Origin: Struthio camelus | Taxonomy: Eukaryota > Chordata > Aves > Struthioniformes > Struthionidae | DNA: 64,000 nt | Direction: 5' to 3' | Assembly: GCF_040807025.1 (NCBI RefSeq) | Contig: NC_090952.1 | Coordinates: forward strand, 6,898,001 to 6,962,000 | Shown: positions 11,691 through 22,995 of the stretch, piece after piece | Numbering within the stretch: position 1 is the first letter of the stretch | How the letters are laid out: every line of letters begins with the position of its first letter | Position numbers and translations under genes: made by a program | The notes under the pieces: model-generated | What the model saw: the letters and a program-made list of their open reading frames with translations, nothing else | Told to the model about the DNA's origin: nothing | The model's database searches: none

Positions 11691-13084
11691 TCCCTTCCCC
11701 CTCAGCTCAAAACTTGGCCAGTCACAAAAATCGCTAAAGTGGGCGTCATAGAACCGGACTGTTAAACCCTACTTCATGAAAAGTTTTCTTGGTTTCTCAT
11801 GACTCTAGAGGCACTCTCAGATAGTCATTATTTGTGAAATAAGTTTCTGACAAAACTCAGTGTTCTTAAATAGCTCAGCAAAAAACAGGGAATCCAATCC
11901 CCCGATACCATCCCAAAGGCAGTCACACTACAGAGGTAGCTGCTTCAAAGCAGATGCTTCAACTACTACTAACGTCTCCAGCCACTTGCAATTCCCTGGT
12001 ATAATTGTCCACGATACAAAATTTCCAATAAAACTGACACTATATTGCTGATTAAAATGATAAACTGTCATTAATAAAATACTAATTATAATTGTAGAAA
12101 GTTAGATGTTGATAATTTCACTCATCTATCTAAATAAGTAAAATAAACAGGATTTCACTAATGGATTGGATTTAAAAATTAACTTTTAGCTTTGGACGAT
12201 TAAATTCATTAGCTCCTAAAGAAGTCTGAGAAATGAAGAACGTCCTTCCACCGTCTCTGAGATTAATCCATAAATTCTCCCTCAGATTTTACTCAGGTAA
12301 TATTTCTTCTTGAAATAAAATGCACCTTTGTAAGCAAAATCAGTAGAAGGCCCGCAAGATTTGGCTCACAACGCAGAGAGGGTCAACTCCACATAACAAG
12401 TGGAATTGCAGGCTACAGTTCCAAATTGTTTACAGACCGGTTTTCTTGCTGCCGTTTGTTTAACTTTGGAAAATACATGAAAAATGTACTTTGCCTTTGA
12501 AAGGAAATGCCGTAGTCGGTGTAATTCCAACCCAGCATCCAACAAAGGCTTTAGGAAGTCCCTCACTGACAGGTAAGGGTAAGGGCCTAACAGAGTAAAA
12601 CGTGACATTGGCAGAACAAAAAACGTCCTCTTAGAAGGCCCTGGCAGATCTCAGCTCTCACCCTCTGCTGTTTCACATGCAGAGTATTACTCTGCAAAAA
12701 AATCTGATCATTAAAGATAAGATTTACCTGGTAGATCATAGAGATTTTCACTCAGATTATTCTTTATTTTTAGGAAAGAATTATTTGCCTTTTTCTTTTC
12801 TACATTTTACAATTATTCTTTGAATGTCCTTTAAAGAAATAAACTAGATGTGGAAGCTCCCAATGTTCCTTCAAAAAGGATCAGAAATTATCATCCCTAC
12901 TAAAAATAAAGGTACTCATATGACAGTAAAGGATTTTTAAAAGAAAAAGTTCTGTTTTCTAAATACATTTAATTTCTTCTTCAGTTTAAAAAGGAAAGAA
13001 AAACATTCCTCTTCCAATAATAAACATTTTTGCACTTAAAATCAGAAACAGGAGGGTATATCTTGAAGTTTACCACCTTGTTTT

Positions 13085-13200
13085 GGCAATAGAAGACCCT
13101 CTGATATTTGTCTATGGCTCCTGAATGAGAATAGAGTTCAAGATAAGATCACCTTGTTGCTCTTTTGTGTACTCCATCTTAACAATACAAAGGACAGCTA
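13085..13200. promoter_or_regulatory. Conserved intron-1 element CNE2 (copy 1)
   Basis: AGATAAGATCACCTTGTTGC TCTTTTGTGT ... CATCTTAACA (13141-13184) aligns with 33495-33545 of copy 2, which has GATAAGATCTCCTTGTCGCT, TTTTGTGT and CATCTTAACA. Weaker similarity precedes it (CTGATATTTGTCTATGGCT against CTGACATTTGTTTAGGGCT). It contains a GATA core. It lies 3' of CNE1 in both genes, so order is preserved. Confidence 0.55.
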
Positions 13201-15179
13201 ATGAAACATTGTAGGCATTTTGTCCCATAGAATGACCTCAAATTCACGTTTAAAGAGGAAAAAAATCTAACCAAAACAGAGGCTAGAGAGATCAAAAGTT
13301 AAAAAAAATGAAGTAAGGCATTAAAGCACCACAGAGGATGATATGTTAAACCAACAATTTACCCTCCCAAAGAATGAAAACAAATGTCTTGATACGTGGA
13401 CTGAACTGAATAACCACTGTTCTCAAGGGACTCTAAAATTCTTACTACGATATTATAGAATTAAAATCACTTTTCACCTGATTATCAGGGTAAATGTAGT
13501 TAGGCTAATTCTGCTTTCAGTACAGTCTCACAATGGTAGAAATGCTACTGAAATGAAGAAAGTCCGACAGACCTATCACAGTCAAGCACAGCCTAGCAGA
13601 ACCTTTGCAGCGAAAGCTCTGATTCGAGCGCAAGTATTTTTGGCTACGTGGAACGAGCAGAAACCCCAATATAAGCAACATATACGAACACGTGTACACT
13701 TATTTTTCCTGTTGAAATATTCCCAGTAAACAGGCTGATGAGCTCAAGACAGCTGGAAAATGCCCATATCATTGTAAGTTCACTATTAATGCACAGTGCT
13801 TTCCCAGGGTCGAGTAGCATGGAGCTACTCCATGGAGCTACTATGAAACCAAGTCATGAATTAAGGCATAAAGTACTTGAAGATTCTGTGACAGTTCTGC
13901 ACCCCAAATTCTGATCTTTGGGCACTACATAAACTTCAAAAGCAAGGGGAGCTGGAAGGAGGGGCTGGGGAGGAGTCAGGCCTTTGATTCCACTGATACA
14001 TGAAACCTCCAGCTAGCGTCTTTCCTGCTGGGGGGAAGCTGGTTGCTGTGGGGCAGCATACCGTGGTCGCCTACTTGAAATTTTACCAACGCACAGCCTG
14101 AAAATCTACTTCAAGTGCTCTCCATTCTTTCAAAATTAATTATTCTTATTAGGTGTGCAAGTATTACAAGTCTGAGGAACCCCTTTTTTGAAGAACTACG
14201 CATTCACGTAACCTTTTCAGACAAAAGCAACCATGAACCATTGTACAAAGCTCTGCTACATCTGCAGTGACAGCAGACTGTCACAGGCAGCAAGCCACAA
14301 TATGCCTCAAGTTTTATGCATGATCCGGGAGAACTTTAATCTAAGGGGGCTGTTCATTAATTACACTGTCATAGTGACCAGCAAGGATACAAAGACTCAC
14401 CAACTAGAGCACCACTATACAAGATACTGCAAAAAAAAATACCAAATAAAAAACACACTCCCTGTCCCAGACAATTTACAGTCTAAACATGTATATAAAA
14501 GAAGAATAGTCCAGATGAGAACAGATAAACAAGGAAGAACAAGCAAAAGAATAAGACGCAACTAGTGTGCATGATAACACTGGTCTTAGCACATCAATGC
14601 TCCATGCTTTTCAAAATGTAGGCAGCCTTTAGGGAAGGGCTCAAGTACCTTAATTTTATACAGGTCCCTCATATTTCAATTGCCTGATATAAACAGCAAC
14701 AAAAGAGGAAAGGCAGGTGACAAAGGGAGCCTTTCCCGTTCGCATCTCTCTCTCACTAAAGCCAAGACATGCTGTCCTGAGAAATTATCCCGTACGGAAT
14801 CCATAACATTTCAGCTACTTGAATCTGTCTTCACTGGCTCATATCATTCGCCATTACCTTTTAGCAACCCCAGATACTGCTGAGCCATGTCTGCTTCAGT
14901 CAGCTGTACCAACAGCTGAAATGAGGTAGAAATGGTACTTGCAAAAGAGCAGATGCTGCAATTCTAGTACTGTTCAATGTCCTATGTTAAACGTTACCGC
15001 TCTCTTTTTCTTGTCATCTGAAAAATCTATGTTACTATTCTTTGGGCCGTTGTCAGGTCACAGATGATTGTGCCACATCTGAAGGAAAAACATGACCTTC
15101 AGTCTGAAGTGACCACAATATTATATGAATTTTTCCAGAAACAAGAAACGAGGAACTTTGTAAGCTCTCAGTACTTTCT

Positions 15180-15350
15180 ATGCAGTAAAATGAGCTTCAC
15201 AATTTCCCTCTGAAGCAGGTAGCACTATACCAGCTCCAGGGATGGAGAAACTGAGCAATTCAACACTATGCAGGAAGCCTGCATCAGAGCTGGGAACAGA
15301 ACCCAGGTTTCCTGGCTCCTAGCTCTTAACAAGACCACCTTCCATTTCCC
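15180..15350 (-). repeat. MIR-like SINE remnant (antisense)
   Basis: GATGGAGAAACTGAGCAATT, then GCAGGAAGCCTGCATCAGAG, CTGGGAACAGAACCCAGGTT and TCCTGGCTCCTAGCTCTTAAC, follow the antisense MIR order (gaggaaactgag ... cagagctggga ... gaacccagg ... gctcttaacc). One of the clearest old SINE matches in the window. Confidence 0.55.
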
Positions 15351-15616
15351 AAATGATAACACAAGGGTAATAAAGACTCTAAGCACCAGTTTGTCATCTG
15401 TTTACTAAAGAGCAAAACCAAACTCTGATGGTCTGAACTTCCTGTGTTGTAAATCAAGATCGAGTCCACTGCAGTCAAGGGAGTTTCCCTGGGTAAGTGC
15501 ATGGAGAATCAAGGCTATAATACCCATAAACATACTTTCAGATGTAACTCAGATATTTTGTGTTACTAAACTTAAAAAATTCTAGCTTGAAGCTATGTGT
15601 TCTTTTCTCAAAACAG

Positions 15617-15762
15617 GTAAAACAAGAACAAGAGAGAAGTACCGAGTGGTTTACACAGATCATCAGAGATTAGAATTAGAGAAGGAATTTCATTACAACA
15701 GATACATTACAATCAGGAGGAAGTCTGAACTTGCTGCAAACCTAAGACTTTCTGAGAGACAG
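15617..15762 (+). CDS. CDX4 paralogue (copy 1), exon 2 of 3
   Basis: Encodes the start of the homeodomain through position 44, after completing a split glycine codon (acceptor ACAG|GTAAAACA). The translation runs [17 protein letters not shown] to LRLSERQ, 48 residues plus the shared glycine. Homeodomain position 1 is residue 150. It differs from copy 2 at 16 of 146 bases: 13 silent and 3 replacement (Lys1Arg, Cys22Tyr, Gly39Arg, reading copy 2 to copy 1). Arg at homeodomain position 39 is unusual, since CDX proteins have LGLSERQ here. The donor CAG|GTAGAG is weaker than consensus. Phase 0 exit into exon 3. Confidence 0.93.
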
Positions 15763-18700
15763 GTAGAGTATGGATCACCTGTTCAGGGTTTCCTTTGAAT
15801 TTATTATTGCTGTGGAGGAGATCATAGCACTGGTTAAAAGTACAGAAATGCTAATGCCTCTAGTAAGTGAACAATGTGACTGGATTCCACTTGCAGCGTA
15901 GGCACTCAAAGCTGAACGGTCCGACGGCCGCCTTTGCACTCATTTCTAAATATTCCATCAGTACTAGTTCAGCTTCAATCACGAAAGCAATGAGCTGTGC
16001 GCCAGTACAGAAAAAGCAAACACCAGTCTTAAGTACGGTTCTGTTCTGAGATACAGGAGTTCAAAAATACCAAAAAAAAAAAAAAACACCCAAAAAAATG
16101 GCGTTCTCCTGACTAAGCAGGGAGACATTTTTGCAAAAATTTCTAAGCGGACATCCTGGTTCTGCAGAACTCAATAGGAATTCTACTACGAATTTCAACA
16201 AGGCCAGTCTTAGCAAAGATGCAGCCACTGAATTTAAGTGATGAATTCAAGTATATTCAGGACATCAAAGGTATTCATTTCTTTGGCTACCTTTCACCTT
16301 TTGTTAAAGATTTCCTGCACACTTGATGTTCCTTTCTCCCTCCTCTCCCTCCACCCCTGCCAATTCCACTTCTTTTCCCATGACTTAAATCAAGACCACC
16401 ATCCTTCCTGGCCAAGAGACAAATACAAATTGCTCAGGATCCAATCAGTGCCACATTCCTCAATTATGTAATTACAAGGGCTGTATATTGTTACTGCTGT
16501 ACTTAAAGACGCTGCCACCTCCTACCAAAGGAAAGTAGGTACACGGCCTCTGGCTCTAAAGCACTTCCATGATCAGCTGGCTCACGCAAACAACTAAGAT
16601 AAGATGCCATGCTAGATCTCCCACAAAGAGACTCATAACATTTACTTGAAAGTTTAACACAGTACACTGAAATAAGCACTGAAATTCAAAATTAATTCAC
16701 CATTGCTTTGAAGGATCTAATGAGCAGGGATAGTCTAAAATAGCCCTAGCTGTAGCACTGCTCATCCAGCCTGCACTTGTCTTGCACAGCACATGCTTAC
16801 AGAATTGGAGAAGCAAACACGCATTTTGCAAACGTTTCTCAATCTGCAGCTCAGTGAAAGTATTTAATTAATGAAAATTAAGATTATTTCAAGTGGGCAT
16901 AAAAATCGTAGTATTTGTATTTTCTCTGACTGTTAAGTTCTTAATATCTTGACTACATTTTGCTAAATTTAAAAATTATGATCCCGTTTCTATAAATGAA
17001 CAATATTTACTTGAAACTTCCTAGTTCTGTGATAATTCCTGAAAAAACTTTTGTTAGCATAGTTGAAGCAGTGATGCAAAAAAGGGCACAATACCTTTCT
17101 TTCTTTTTTTTTTTTTTAATATTTATCATAGGAAACATGGCAACATTTCTTGTAATGATTGCTCTACTCGATCATCAAATATATGTTATGAACAATATTA
17201 ATTCCAGTGCACAAAGCCTAAACTTCATTGACATCTCTCTTGAAAATGTAAGATTAAGAGGAAAATAACTGATATACATACTACTAACCTTTCATACAAA
17301 ATTATACAACCCAGCCACAAGAATACGGCGACATCATTGACTGAACATACACTGTCCAGGCCCTAGATGAACTGTGCTCAGCCTAAAACCTGAAATGATT
17401 TTCTGGGAAAGCTTTTTTACTGGCTATGCCAAAATCCCATCCAGGACCCTGGAGGGAACATCTCACTCAGGACAAAAGGACAAAGAATGATTCTTTAGAC
17501 AAGGAAGGAAAGACATAACATCTAACCAAAAACGGAGTGGTAAAATGAAGGACTGCTGATATAGGAAGACAGAAATAAAGGAGATGGTGAGGACGAGGAA
17601 GAAAAGAGAAAATTAGACTTGGGGGGAAAAGTTACTTGCAAGACAACTCAACCATTGGAAAAACACTGAAAGAAAGGAGCGCATCAGGTGGAAAAACACC
17701 AACAGAATAAATCAGACAGACGCAACTGACCACATTAGCTTTTAGTCTACCATTTCAGATTTGTATTTACTTGCAGGTATTCAATAATTGGCAAAGGAAC
17801 ATTAAGTTCCTCCTAAAACTTCTCTCTAGATCTTCACTATGCATCCCTAGTTTAAAAACAAAACAGAAAGAAAACCTACACTCAAAGGCAGATAAGAACA
17901 CTGAACGTAGAGGGTAATTCTCCATTTTGTGTTACTTTGGGTTTTAGGCTGTTTCATCTTTTCATGAATTTTTGCAAGTGGATCAGTGAGGCTAGATTAC
18001 CTCAGGACAATCAGAATGCTTGTTTGAAAATATTTGAGATTGGTTTAATGGAACGTAGTTTGCCACTGAAATGATATTCCATAAACTAAGACAACAGAAG
18101 GAACAGCTAGATGTTCAAGATGATAACCTAGGTCTTAAGAGACCTGGGTTCAGGTTTCCATATGCTTTGTTTGTATCTAAATTCTTCAATTGTAAAATGG
18201 GAATAATAATGCCTCAATGATAAATACACTGAGACTGCCATACAAACTCCTTAAGATGTTTTGTGGTAACATTGTGGGTTAACTGCTAGGTTTCTTTTAA
18301 AATACAACATAATACCCATAGATGATATCATTTTTTATTGTTTTATCTTCTTTCTGATCATCGTACTCTTTTTCTTTCCTACAGTTCTAGCAAAGGATAA
18401 CTCAACAAATCACTATTTCTCAGTAAATCACAGATTTTTTCTTTGGGTTATACAAAATGGTGACAAAAGTGCTTTCTTTGTCATCTGAACACCAAAGGGA
18501 AAACAGCAGAACACATCTGAATGCGAGAGCTTGGCTCATTACACAGACAAGACATAATATAGAGCCACTTCCAAGGATAAACAAGGATAAAGTTGGAATG
18601 CACCGGTTTAAATTGAACATTGTGGATTCATGTCCAAAGACCTTTCACCCTGCCATAGAACATGTACCCTTTCATACCTGATCAGATTCAGTTTAATGCT

Positions 18701-19503
18701 GCTGTACTTTCAACAGAACATTGCTCATCAACTGCATCGCACATCCTAGCTTGTTCCATCCTACTCAAAAATGGTATACTCTTCAATAGTTGCTCCATTT
18801 CTTCTCAAAGATAATTGCATTTCTGTGATAAAAGCCATGTCTATGCTATATAGCAGTGGACTGTGTGGGAAGCGCCATCAGTAGCAGATTCTTGCTCCAT
18901 CTACAAATGCAATAAAAAGCACTTGGCTATTAAGGCACAACTTACATAATTCTTTGAAGTTATGTGTGTACCAACAGTAGTACGCATGTACAATCCAGTA
19001 TGGGATGCATTGATAGATGGTGCAATTCTGCTCAGAACTGTATTCCCATTGTTCTCTGGCTTACACTTTGGACCAAATCAGTTAACATGAAGCCTTTGAA
19101 ATAGGAAGGCTTTTGTTCGTCAGTCCATTGGCAAACAACTGGTTTTGGCTTACTCCCACCTAGAGCATACAGTTTTCAATGTAAAGATTCTCTCTCTCAA
19201 AGATTCTGTTTCTTTAGATTTTTGTACCCCAAATCAATTTTTATTGTGTAAAATACACTTCCTAAAAATAAAAATAACACTGAAAAACTCTTTATCAAAC
19301 TATCAATATATATTTGATTCCCAGACAGTAACGATTTCCTGTGTGGAAAACAGGCAAACAGCTCTGTTGTCTTAGTTGGCTACTGCCTTTCTCAGTGGTC
19401 CTCAGGCAATTGATTTTCTCCTATGCCCCATAACTGATTACATAAAGGGCCACGTTGCATCCTATTTAGTAATTGAAAAAATGTTTCCTCTGCTCCTCTG
19501 CAG
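15763..19503 (+). other. Intron 2 of CDX4 copy 1 (3.7 kb)
   Basis: GT-AG intron with donor GTAGAG and a strong pyrimidine-rich acceptor (CCTCTGCTCCTCTGCAG). It splits the homeodomain between Gln44 and Val45, the usual CDX position. It contains a MIR-like remnant at 18125-18290 and A/T-rich runs; nothing coding was recognised and no clear element is shared with copy 2 intron 2. Confidence 0.8.
18125..18290 (+). repeat. MIR-like SINE remnant
   Basis: AGACCTGGGTTCAGGTTTCC near 18140, then TTGTAAAATGGGAATAATAA and TGCCTCAATGATAAATAC, follow the MIR sense order (cctgggttcaaatccc ... tgtaaaatggggataataat ... cctac ctca). Degraded copy. Confidence 0.55.
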
Positions 19504-19758
19504 GTGAAAATCTGGTTCCAGAATCGCAGAGCCAAAGAAAGAAAACTAATGAAGAAGAAAATGACTCATTTTGATGGCAGCAACCTTGGCTCTATGCAGA
19601 GTGACTCTAGCTCAGTGAGCCCCATGCCAGTTCCTGACCAACAGACTCATTCAGAAATGTCCAGTTCTTTATTCCCCCCACCACCTCCTCCACCTCCGCT
19701 TCCATTGAGCGCTTTGCAGCACAACGGCAACCTGCAGCAGGCAGTGGCCTCTCAGTGA
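19504..19758 (+). CDS. CDX4 paralogue (copy 1), exon 3 of 3
   Basis: Completes the homeodomain with VKIWFQNRRAKERKLMKKK, including recognition-helix Gln50 and Asn51, then a C-terminal tail of about 65 residues and TGA at 19756-19758. The tail keeps the CDX4-type pattern (HFDGS, QSDS, SSSLFPPP, SALQ and a final Q-x-x-x-S-x) but has an inserted PMPVPDQQTHSEM segment, eight consecutive prolines (residues 251-258) and ends QQAVASQ where CDX4 ends VIVSE. This shows a CDX4 duplicate with a diverged tail rather than CDX1 or CDX2. It could still be annotated as another CDX gene by similarity pipelines. Phase 0 entry, strong acceptor. Confidence 0.92.
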   Translation: MKIWFQNRRAKERKLMKKKMTHFDGSNLGSMQSDSSSVSPMPVPDQQTHSEMSSSLFPPPPPPPPLPLSALQHNGNLQQAVASQ

Positions 19759-21164
19759 GGCTGTCTAAAGAGCTGTTGCATAACGAACACTATAACCCAA
19801 CAGTACATGGAGCACTACAGTACAAAAGAGAGAGGACAGCTGCAGCTGTTTTGCAAGAGTCCCCAGCATCACACAGCTCTGCGCACAATAGCTTTGAGTA
19901 CAGTGAACCAAGAGCCACTTGCCAGGTCGGCAGGACAGCGCAAGCTTCCCAGGGCAACGGAACTGTTGTGTGCAAGGAGTCCTAGTTGCGGAGAGACTCT
20001 GCAAGGGGATGCCATGCCGAGTCTGTGCCACAAAGCAAGCGCTCCTCCAACCGTGCAGCAGGTGGGAAGGCACTGGGAGGGAGGAGAGCTCAGGGCCAGA
20101 TACGGACACCTGCTATGCTGCACCACAGGCAGAAAAAGCACAAAATGGGCCACAGGCAATACAACGTTCCTGAGGCAGTAACGGCAGCAGGATGCAAGTG
20201 CTCTGACCCTTACCCCTAGGTAAAGAGTATATTCCTTCTCCTTCAATCTCCACACACGTTCCGTGTACTAATCTCACATTCATGGACTTTGCACATGGAT
20301 CTTGAGAAATGAAAACCTGGTTTATGTTTTGACCCACTTGATGGGAAAGTTTGGGTAATGGTAGTTGCACCCACTACATTTTGATAGCACAGGTCAGGAT
20401 GAGCTTTTTGGGCTTTAACAGGTATGATTTCCAATGCTACATACCATAACATGCACCCTTCAATCTGACCATAAATGTTTCCAGACGAAAACATTTTGGA
20501 ATTGTGAATCTTGGCCTAAATTAATTCTCAGTAGAAGACCGAGAATTAATGTCAAACTCGTTTTGTATCCCAAAGAAATGGCAAAGGTGGGAAAATCCTT
20601 TAAAAAGCGTAGGTATTTAAAAGAGTAATTGCATTTCATGAGACAGCATAAGCCATGGATAAAATGCAGTAATTGCATTCAAGTAATTTTAAATTTGGTC
20701 CAGTTTCCAGATCTACTGAGATTCTGAAAATCCAAAAAGCCAAATAACAGAAGGCAAAGCAAACCAATATTTTACTTAAATATAACCTCTGGCTAATTTT
20801 TAAGTGGGCACCTAATAATAATCTCCTAAATCCGTATCTGAGCATCTACATGTGAGGCTTCAATTTCAGAAGTGCTGATCCCTCCTACACCGAGCAGAAT
20901 GTGATAGGTAATCAGTACATAAGAATAATCAGGACACTTGCTTCTTCAGGTGATTAGAAATTTGGGATCCTGATACTCACTAACTTTCATCAAGGTGTTC
21001 TCCTCAACACCTCCATCCCTGTTGCAAATAACACTGAGGTACATTGAGTCATTTAGGCACTACATTCTCGGGGGGAGGGGGGGAATCTTAATTATAACAA
21101 ATAGTACTATTAGATCATCAGAATGCGAGTAATGTAAAATTACTTTGTATATAAAGAACATGAA

Positions 21165-21170
21165 AATAAA
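21165..21170 (+). terminator. Possible poly(A) signal for CDX4 copy 1
   Basis: First AATAAA hexamer I found downstream of the copy 1 stop, about 1.4 kb away. Downstream sequence is T-rich but not strongly GU-rich. Weak candidate; a variant hexamer nearer the stop may be used instead. Confidence 0.25.
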
Positions 21171-21842
21171 TGACGTTTTCATTAATCATTTTCCAACATT
21201 ATACCAGCTACTGTATGTAGCAAACGCCTATGCCGAAAGATTTTCGTGGTCAGTCTGTTACTGAATTGTAACAGAAAGGTTAAAGGTAGGGTGATGGTAA
21301 AAAATGCTTAGAGAATGTAGAGGAGAATGGTGAAATGAGGATGGTTCAGGGAACTGGTAATTTTCATTGTTTCTTAATTTCATTTATCATTTCATGGTTG
21401 CAAGAAGGACAGCATGAGATAAGAGTAAGGTCCCACACTAATAGCAAATGGATACCTATCTACATTGTAAAATTCCCACTCTTTCCTTTCACAATGCTGC
21501 TCTATTAGCTGGCATTAAATCTCTCTCCCAGTTTTATATGTGGCTCTTCTATAACCAGGTACAGGTAAGATGAATAAGTTCTTCTGCAATTTAAAGTTCA
21601 TTTCAACAGAAAGACTCCCACTGATTTCAAAGTGTTATGGAAGGTGGCAAATGATGAACAGCACTTGGGAATAAAATTGATTTAGCGTCCACATCGATGA
21701 GCATGGCAACCAAACCAAAACATTGGGCTTCCAAAAGAGGTATCCACTGGATATGTCCAAAAAAAGGTATCTATTGGACACAAACAGAAGAGCCAGTCTG
21801 CCTACAAAGAGAAATGCTACAAATATTCTCCATACAAATGCC

Positions 21843-21863
21843 ACACAGACACACACACACACA
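21843..21863. repeat. (CA)n microsatellite
   Basis: CA dinucleotide run with one interruption, followed by ATATAT. Confidence 0.8.
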
Positions 21864-22849
21864 TATATCTTTAACTTAACAGAGGGAGATTAAAAAATGA
21901 TTCAAAAAGAAAAGCATCCTCACAATTGCCTAATCATACAAACAGCCTGCATACTGGGGAAAAAAAAAAATCATTAAAATTTTCCAGATTTAGAATCTTA
22001 AAAGGTAAGAATAGAAGGGGAAAGTTTGTTTTTTGTACTGCTAAACAATAATTTAGCACCCACTCCCAGCTAAGTGCTCAGAACCCTGGCCCCAATGTTT
22101 TGCAGGTTCAAGTTCATAGCTACCTATTCTTTATGCACATTTCCAAGACATAGCCTAATTCTGCATTAGAATTTTAAAGAGGAAAAACAAAAAGTGAAGT
22201 CCCTTAAGAACGAACTTTAAGACAAAAAAAAAAAAAAAACCTGAACACAACTTCTTTCCCTTTAAAATTATTTAAACACGATAAAGAACGAGGGGTCTGG
22301 CAAAATGACTTGTTTTTATCTTGTTTACATGTAGAAGAGTTATTGAGGAAGATAAGTGATCGCTTTGAAGATCTGCCTCATTTCTGTTCCAGTTTGCTGA
22401 AAGCGTGCTTGCTATAGGTTGCTATGTGTTTCCAGTCAGAAGTTGTTAAGTACACAAAATAAGGCTGTATTTTATTTGCAGAGGCACATGTTCAAAGGTT
22501 AAAATTTATTGCTCCAAAAGCAGTATCTATAAACCAGGGCAATACTTTAGGGATTATTAACCTTCTAGTTATGCCAATGATTCTTTTAAGTAGTTCAAAT
22601 TTTTTGTAAAACTTACCAGCAATCTATTCAACTAAATATTTTCAACGCCCTTTAATCCTTTAAACCGTTGGCCAGTAAAAACACAAAAAAAAAACCCTAT
22701 TGTTCATTAAGAAGCCCATGTAGCATCATTGCTTAGATAATGCTACATTGTGTATAATTCAACAAACATGAGAGAGACATAAAAGTGGAGCTAAATCAAC
22801 TGAAAGTATTTTGGTCCAACATTATGAGTCAGGATACACCAGTACCAAT

Positions 22850-22995
22850 CCTCAGAATGATACCTACTTCCTTTCTGACTTTGGGCATATCATATAACCT
22901 ATCACTTTTATCGCATCTATAAAATTAGGGACACTAGAGCAGAGTTGCTGCGAAGACTGATTAGTTGTTAGCTAAGTGCCTCAAAGAAGAAAAGC
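22850..22995 (+). repeat. MIR-like SINE remnant
   Basis: CTTTGGGCATATCATATAAC, CATCTATAAAATTAGGGACA and TTGCTGCGAAGACTGATTAG follow the MIR sense order (cttgggcaagtcacttaacc ... catctgtaaaatggggat ... gttgtgaagattaaat). Degraded. Confidence 0.5.

Larger units (their letters stand above)
6279..15616 (+). other. Intron 1 of CDX4 copy 1 (9.3 kb)
   Basis: GT-AG intron (donor GTATGA, acceptor TTCTCAAAACAG) interrupting a glycine codon in phase 1, as in CDX genes generally. It holds two elements shared with copy 2 intron 1 (11371-11690 and 13085-13200), MIR-like remnants, and old interspersed-repeat fragments. No coding exon was recognised inside. Confidence 0.85.

Noticed and set aside
13819..13845. 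Tandem ATGGAGCTACT duplication
   Set aside because: Only two short units; no larger structure around it, probably simple slippage.
19504..19758. Assigning copy 1 to CDX1 or CDX2 because of its proline-rich tail
   Set aside because: The tail aligns with copy 2 (HFDGS, QSDS, SSSLFPPP, ALQ, terminal Q-x-x-x-S-x) and lacks the NKKK-poly-Gln start of CDX1/CDX2 tails.
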